Below are positions 6,219 through 10,959 of a DNA stretch of 10,959 bases, in pieces. Numbering within the stretch: the first letter of the stretch is position 1; every line of letters begins with the position of its first letter. Source of the stretch: Sulfotelmatobacter sp049792875 (GTDB lineage Bacteria; Acidobacteriota; Terriglobia; Terriglobales; Acidobacteriaceae); the NCBI GenBank assembly GCA_049792875.1, contig JBARBI010000261.1:1-10959 (forward strand), read 5' to 3'. Below the pieces are notes generated by a model. It was not told the DNA's origin and searched no databases. It worked only from the letters and a program-made list of their open reading frames with translations. The position numbers and the translations under genes were made by a program.

Positions 6219-6233
6219 GAAAGGCGCGACTTG
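6219..6233 (+). promoter_or_regulatory. Ribosome binding site and TTG start that fix the murQ N-terminus
   Basis: GAAAGG (6219-6224) lies 6 bases before an in-frame TTG (6231). No ATG or GTG is usable between it and the conserved N-terminal region. The next in-frame ATG (6309) would remove the conserved TEQ...DLDRMSSLE segment, and the far upstream ATG at 5793 would run through two other genes. Confidence 0.65.
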
Positions 6234-7151
6234 ACCCGCATAGCGAAATCCGACCTCCGCATCCTCCCCACCGAACAAATCCTCACCGCCGCCACCGATC
6301 TCGACCGTATGTCCTCGCTCGAGATCGTCCGACTCATGAACCGCGAGGACGCCACTGTCGCGACGGCCGTCGGCCGTGCTCTCCCGCAGATCGCGCGCAC
6401 TATCGACGTGGTCGTCACCGGACTCCGCCAGGGCGGACGCCTCATCTACGTGGGCGCCGGAACCAGCGGACGCATTGGCGCTCTCGACGCCTCCGAGATC
6501 CCGCCCACGTTCAATACCGATCCACGCACCGTGCAATACATCATGGCGGGTGGCCCCAAGGCTCTTGCGGCCTCCACCGAAGCCAGCGAAGACGATACTT
6601 CCCTGGCCCTTGCGGAAATCAAAAAGCGGAAGCCCGGCAAGCGCGATATCGTCCTTGGCATCGCTTCCAGCGGGCGCACGCCTTTCACCATCGCCGCCAT
6701 CGAATACGCCCACGCCCGCGGAGCTAGCACCATCGCGCTAACCTGCAACCGCAACTCACCGCTTGAGCGCGCTGCTGATTTCGCTATCGTTACCGAAGTA
6801 GGCGCCGAAGTCCTCGCCGGGTCTTCTCGCATGAAGGCCGGCACGGCTCACAAAATGGTGCTCAACATGATTTCCACGGGAGCCATGACTCGCCTGGGCT
6901 ACGTCTACGGCAACCTCATGGTGAACGTTTGGACCAAGAACGAAAAGCTCATTCAGCGCGCCATCCGCATCCTCGAACAAGCCACCGGAGCCAATCACGA
7001 CGCCGCGCGCCGCGCTCTCGAAGCCAGCGGCAACCGAACGCCAGTCGCGGTGGTAATGCTAGCCGCTGGAGTGAACCGATCGCAAGCCGCCGCCGCCCTG
7101 ACGAAATCCAAAGGCCACGTCCGCCAAGCCATTGCAATGGCAAAACACTAA
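6231..7151 (+). CDS. murQ: N-acetylmuramic acid 6-phosphate etherase
   Basis: Cleaves the D-lactyl ether of MurNAc-6-phosphate to give GlcNAc-6-phosphate and D-lactate, a cytoplasmic step of peptidoglycan recycling. With the TTG start the product is 306 residues, the usual length. The N-terminal pattern LPTEQ...DLDRMSSLEIVRLMNRED aligns with the E. coli MurQ N-terminus. The SIS domain shows GGRLIYVGAGTSGRIG (68-83), the catalytic Glu in LDASE (E89), the second acidic residue in EASED (E120) and the family signature GSSRMKAGTA (197-206). A helical C-terminal domain (about 245-306) follows. The gene lies between the serine hydrolase and murA on the same strand. No separate MurNAc kinase (AnmK) or transporter/kinase is visible here, so the source of MurNAc-6-P must be coded elsewhere. 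Confidence 0.95.
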   Translation: MTRIAKSDLRILPTEQILTAATDLDRMSSLEIVRLMNREDATVATAVGRALPQIARTIDVVVTGLRQGGRLIYVGAGTSGRIGALDASEIPPTFNTDPRTVQYIMAGGPKALAASTEASEDDTSLALAEIKKRKPGKRDIVLGIASSGRTPFTIAAIEYAHARGASTIALTCNRNSPLERAADFAIVTEVGAEVLAGSSRMKAGTAHKMVLNMISTGAMTRLGYVYGNLMVNVWTKNEKLIQRAIRILEQATGANHDAARRALEASGNRTPVAVVMLAAGVNRSQAAAALTKSKGHVRQAIAMAKH

Positions 7152-7152
7152 A

Positions 7153-7200
7153 GGGTGCCCCACTCTGGTCGCCTCAGTTGCGATGAGAGTGGAAATTCCG
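7153..7200 (+). repeat. GGGTGCCCC palindromic repeat, copy B
   Basis: It begins 2 bases after the murQ stop. GGGTGCCCC (7153-7161) leads into a hairpin in which CCACTCT (7160-7166) pairs with AGAGTGG (7186-7192) and TCGC (7169-7172) pairs with GCGA (7180-7183) around a 7-base loop. The right end (GGAAATTCC) differs from copies A and C. Its position means it could stabilise the murQ mRNA 3' end or attenuate read-through. Confidence 0.75.
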
Positions 7201-7202
7201 CC

Positions 7203-7245
7203 GGGTGCCCCATTTCTCGCGTTCTTTGCGAGAAGTGGGGATTCT
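7203..7245 (+). repeat. GGGTGCCCC palindromic repeat, copy C
   Basis: It starts exactly 50 bases after copy B, so the two are in tandem. A 13-base stem with one wobble pair joins CCCCATTTCTCGC (7208-7220) to GCGAGAAGTGGGG (7228-7240) around loop GTTCTTT, then ATTCT. This is the best-preserved copy in the window. Confidence 0.8.
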
Positions 7246-7340
7246 CGAATGCGTCCCTCCGCGTCCGTTCTTATTTTCCCGACCACCGCGGAACCCGAAC
7301 CCGTGCCCTCCCAATCAACAACTCTTCCCCATCCGACCGC

Positions 7341-7359
7341 TACAATATCCCTGCAAGGA
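7341..7359 (+). promoter_or_regulatory. Possible murA -10 element and ribosome binding site
   Basis: TACAAT (7341-7346) is a good -10 hexamer lying 20 bases before the murA ATG, the same distance as TATAAT before the M48 peptidase. AAGGA (7355-7359) is the ribosome site, 7 bases before the ATG. No clear -35 hexamer is visible upstream. A promoter here would let murA be transcribed independently of murQ. Confidence 0.4.
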
Positions 7360-7366
7360 CGCATTC

Positions 7367-8662
<1,296 letters not shown>

Positions 8663-8957
8663 GCGATGTGGTGCGGGGCACCCCCGAGCGCGAGAGACGT
8701 CAATGCATGTAATCGCGGATTATGACACTTGTCTGGTTGGCGAGGAGATACCCTCCTCCTTTGCTGGGCGATCCCATTCTTCCGTCCCGCTAATCCAAAA
8801 ACGGCCTAGCACCATCTCCCATTCACTTTCAAGACAAAAGTGTTATTAAATCGATTCTTACGGCCCTCTGGCGCAGGGACGCAATTTTGTGTACGATTCC
8901 GCGACGATTAGCAGGGGGCGTCGAGTTGTGCCCGTTTCATCACCCCAGGAGGATTCA
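8663..8957 (+). other. Intergenic region between murA and the TonB-dependent receptor
   Basis: A 295-base gap with no supported gene. Just after murA it has a hairpin GGTGC-GGG-GCACC (8670-8682), part of a decayed repeat. Next is a weak terminator-like hairpin GAGGAG-atacc-CTCCTC (8742-8758) followed by CTTTG. An inverted repeat CACTTT-N7-AAAGTG (8824-8842) abuts an AT-rich TATTAAAT (8844-8851) that may be a -10 region or operator. A clear AGGAGG (8947-8952) lies 5 bases before the receptor ATG. Promoter assignment is uncertain. Confidence 0.4.
8670..8690 (-). repeat. Decayed inverted piece of the GGGTGCCCC repeat
   Basis: GGGGCACCC (8675-8683) is the reverse complement of the opening of copies A, B and C, 13 bases after the murA stop. 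The second hairpin arm and loop cannot be recognised, so this is a truncated remnant or a chance match to a 9-base core. Confidence 0.35.
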
Positions 8958-10959
8958 ATGCGGACATCCACACCACTTCTTCGGAACTGCCAACTAGCGT
9001 TCCTTCTATTCATCGTCGCACTCGTGCTTCCCTCCGCGCTGGTCGCTCAGGCCTACTTCGGGACCGTCAGCGGCATACTTACGGACGCTACCGGAGCTGT
9101 GGTCCAAGGCGCCAACGTCGTCCTGGCCGATCAACAAAAGGGCTACACCTTTAACACGACCTCGGACAGCAGCGGGCGATACCTGTTCCGGTCCGTTCCG
9201 CCGGGTGTGTACACGGTCACGGCCAACGCCAAGGGCTTTGCAAAAACGCTGAGTGCCAGACTCAAAGTGGATATCAATCAGAACGCCACGACGGATCTGA
9301 CGCTGAAGGTTGCCGGAGCCAGCCAGACCGTGCAGGTGACGGCGGAAGCGCAGGCTATCCAAACCCGAGACGCGGAGACGGGCCAGGTCGTCAATCGCAG
9401 GTTCATCAATGACCTGCCGTTGATTGAGCGCCAGGTGATCGATCTCGTCAGTCTCGCGCCGGGCGTAACCGAGATGGACGACCAGTGTCCCGCGAACTGC
9501 ACGGGCACCAACTTTGTTTCCAATGGCAGTCGCGGGTCTACCGCCGACATTCTGACCGACGGCGCCTCCGTCACCAACGCCGAACCCAACGGGGGCGTGA
9601 CCCAGGCCACCTATCTTCCTTCGCCGGAGGCAGTGGAAGAATTCAAGGTGGAGCAGACGAACTTCAGCGCGGAGTATGGCTTTTCCGGGGGATCCGTCGT
9701 CAACATGGTCACGCGCTCGGGCACGAACCAGTTTCACGGAAGCGCATATGACTTCGTGCGCAACCAGATCTTCGACGCCAACACCTGGTTCAACGATCAC
9801 TACGGACAACCGATCGCGCCGCTGAGCCGCAACAACTATGGCTTCACCATTGGCGGACCGATCTTCAAGAACAAGACGTTTTTCTTCTTCGATTACGACG
9901 GGTTTCGGCAGACTACTCAGGGCTCGGCTCAGGCCGGTGTGCCTACCGATCTCATGCGAGCAGGCGATTTCAGTGAAGTCTGTTCGGCGCAGGGCGGGTC
10001 GTTCGACAACACTGGAATGTGCAGCGTTCCGGCTGGGCAAATTTGGGATCCCTACTCCGGCAACTACGATTCCAGCGTTGGCGGAGCGGTGCGGAGCGCG
10101 TTCATTCCTTACAACAACATTGGCACGTACATCAGTCCGGGAAGTCCTAACCTGCCTGCGAGTCTCGAACCGACGCCCGGCATGGCAGGCAACCTGATCG
10201 ATCCAGTGGCACAGACGATGTTCGGTTACTTTCCGAAGCCGAACATCACCTCGAGCAACGGTATTTACCAGAACTGGTACGGATCCGGGGCGAACCATGG
10301 CTACAACAGCCAGTTCGACGTTAAGATCGACCACCGCTTCACCCAAAAGAATCTGCTGAGCGGGAGGTACTCGCAACAGTGGAGCCACGGCGATAGCTTC
10401 AATTGTTTCAAGAACTTCACCGACCCCTGTCAGGGCGGCCCAAACCCTACCACCGCGCACCTGTTTGCCATCAACGACACGCATACGTTCAGTCCGACCT
10501 TGCTGCTGAATACGACGCTGGGCTTTACGCGCGGCGCGTGGCACATCGATGCGTACAATCCACAGGGTGTTAACGACCCCCTCGGTGCGCTCGGTTTCCC
10601 GTCGTATTTGCAAAGCAACGGCTTTCCGGGCGTTCCGGCTATTTTTCTCAACACGTATTATTCCGCGGGTTACACGAGCCAGGGCACCGATCCTTACGGC
10701 AACTACCGGCTTGGTCAGGACACAGGACAACTGACAGTGACTGTGGACAAGATGCACGGCCCACACGAGTTGAAATTCGGTTTCGACGGGCGACTGCACC
10801 AGATGAACTATATTCAGACCAATGCGCCCGTCGGCATCTTCAGCTTCGATGAAGGCGGTTCGAATGGCTGTCCGACGGGATTGAGCACGTGCGGTGGGGA
10901 TTCGATGGCCAGCTTCCTGATGGGCCAAATGGGCCAAAACAACAATGGAACCTATTACG
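8958..10959 (+). CDS. TonB-dependent receptor with N-terminal carboxypeptidase-regulatory-like domain (Oar-like), 3' partial
   Basis: An outer-membrane TonB-dependent receptor, truncated by the window end with 667 codons visible and no stop. A signal peptide (hydrophobic 13-30, cleavage near A30/A32) is followed by a CarboxypepD_reg domain at about 36-120 (GTVSGILTDATGAVVQGANV ... GRYLFRSVPPGVYTVTANAKGF). The TonB plug spans about 125-260, with NDLPLIERQVIDLVSLAPGV, DGASVTN, EEFKVEQTNFSAEYG and GGSVVNMVTRSGTNQFHGSAYDF. Beta-barrel sequence follows, with GGPIFKNKTFFFFDYDGFRQ typical of the acidobacterial Oar-like group. Four close Cys pairs (177/181, 342/355, 483/491, 638/645) could form extracellular disulfides. 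AGGAGG at 8947-8952 supports the start. These receptors are thought to import or bind large polymers such as polysaccharides or peptides; the substrate here cannot be told. A long minus-strand open frame overlaps it and is a shadow. Confidence 0.95.
   Translation, partial: MRTSTPLLRNCQLAFLLFIVALVLPSALVAQAYFGTVSGILTDATGAVVQGANVVLADQQKGYTFNTTSDSSGRYLFRSVPPGVYTVTANAKGFAKTLSARLKVDINQNATTDLTLKVAGASQTVQVTAEAQAIQTRDAETGQVVNRRFINDLPLIERQVIDLVSLAPGVTEMDDQCPANCTGTNFVSNGSRGSTADILTDGASVTNAEPNGGVTQATYLPSPEAVEEFKVEQTNFSAEYGFSGGSVVNMVTRSGTNQFHGSAYDFVRNQIFDANTWFNDHYGQPIAPLSRNNYGFTIGGPIFKNKTFFFFDYDGFRQTTQGSAQAGVPTDLMRAGDFSEVCSAQGGSFDNTGMCSVPAGQIWDPYSGNYDSSVGGAVRSAFIPYNNIGTYISPGSPNLPASLEPTPGMAGNLIDPVAQTMFGYFPKPNITSSNGIYQNWYGSGANHGYNSQFDVKIDHRFTQKNLLSGRYSQQWSHGDSFNCFKNFTDPCQGGPNPTTAHLFAINDTHTFSPTLLLNTTLGFTRGAWHIDAYNPQGVNDPLGALGFPSYLQSNGFPGVPAIFLNTYYSAGYTSQGTDPYGNYRLGQDTGQLTVTVDKMHGPHELKFGFDGRLHQMNYIQTNAPVGIFSFDEGGSNGCPTGLSTCGGDSMASFLMGQMGQNNNGTYY

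Noticed and set aside
5793..6230. Long N-terminal extension of murQ from an ATG at 5793
   Set aside because: It would overlap the end of the serine hydrolase and be antisense to the whole DUF1330 gene. MurQ length and N-terminal motifs fit the TTG at 6231.
7153..7245. The two palindromic repeats as a CRISPR array
   Set aside because: There are only two units, each itself a whole hairpin; the units differ in sequence and there are no spacers between identical repeats.
7205..7366. Earlier start for murA at 7205
   Set aside because: The ATG at 7367 has a ribosome site and the standard MurA N-terminus; the extension translates repeat and intergenic sequence.
9006..10937. A 643-codon open frame on the minus strand
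   Set aside because: It lies fully antisense to the TonB-dependent receptor, whose plus-strand protein shows a signal peptide and clear domains. The minus translation is Arg/Val/His-rich with no recognisable domain, typical of a GC-rich shadow frame.

Overview
The window looks like chromosomal DNA of an acidobacterium, probably a Terriglobia/Koribacter-like lineage. The main evidence is the large TonB-dependent receptor at the right edge. It has a carboxypeptidase-regulatory-like (CarboxypepD_reg) domain fused in front of a TonB plug, an Oar-like architecture that is greatly expanded in Acidobacteriota. High GC, short dispersed palindromic repeats and the mix of housekeeping genes agree with this. 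No tool was run, so the taxonomy is inference.

Left part (1-1550): an ECF sigma factor (60-746) overlaps by 4 bases a small zinc-binding anti-sigma factor (743-1000). A large structured terminator closes this pair. A small CxH...CxxC protein (1214-1447) follows, preceded by two strong leader hairpins and followed by a textbook intrinsic terminator.

Centre-left (1555-4310): two minus-strand genes lie head to tail, a secreted M48 zinc metallopeptidase (4294-3194) and citrate synthase (2937-1615). Each has its own terminator. A perfect TGTGA-N6-TCACA palindrome, the CRP-type consensus, lies 76-91 bases upstream of the citrate synthase start.

Centre-right (4310-8690): a cell-wall block on the plus strand holds a beta-lactamase-fold serine hydrolase (4610-5830), MurQ etherase (6231-7151, TTG start) and MurA (7367-8662). 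Together they suggest recovery of MurNAc-peptides, conversion of MurNAc-6-P to GlcNAc-6-P, and re-entry of UDP-GlcNAc into peptidoglycan synthesis. A small DUF1330 gene on the minus strand (6152-5859) interrupts the block. A family of about 45-base palindromic repeats beginning GGGTGCCCC is spread through it: two tandem copies lie between murQ and murA, a decayed inverted piece follows murA, and one copy sits in frame inside the serine hydrolase coding sequence, adding about 16 residues just before the catalytic SxxK motif.

Right edge (8663-10959): a 295-base intergenic region is followed by the Oar-like TonB-dependent receptor, which starts at 8958 and runs off the window with 667 codons visible. 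A long open frame on the opposite strand is a shadow of it.

I did not find a wholly new defence or mobile system. The most unusual items are the coding-sequence palindrome, the CRP-like site at citrate synthase and the small zinc protein with a structured leader.
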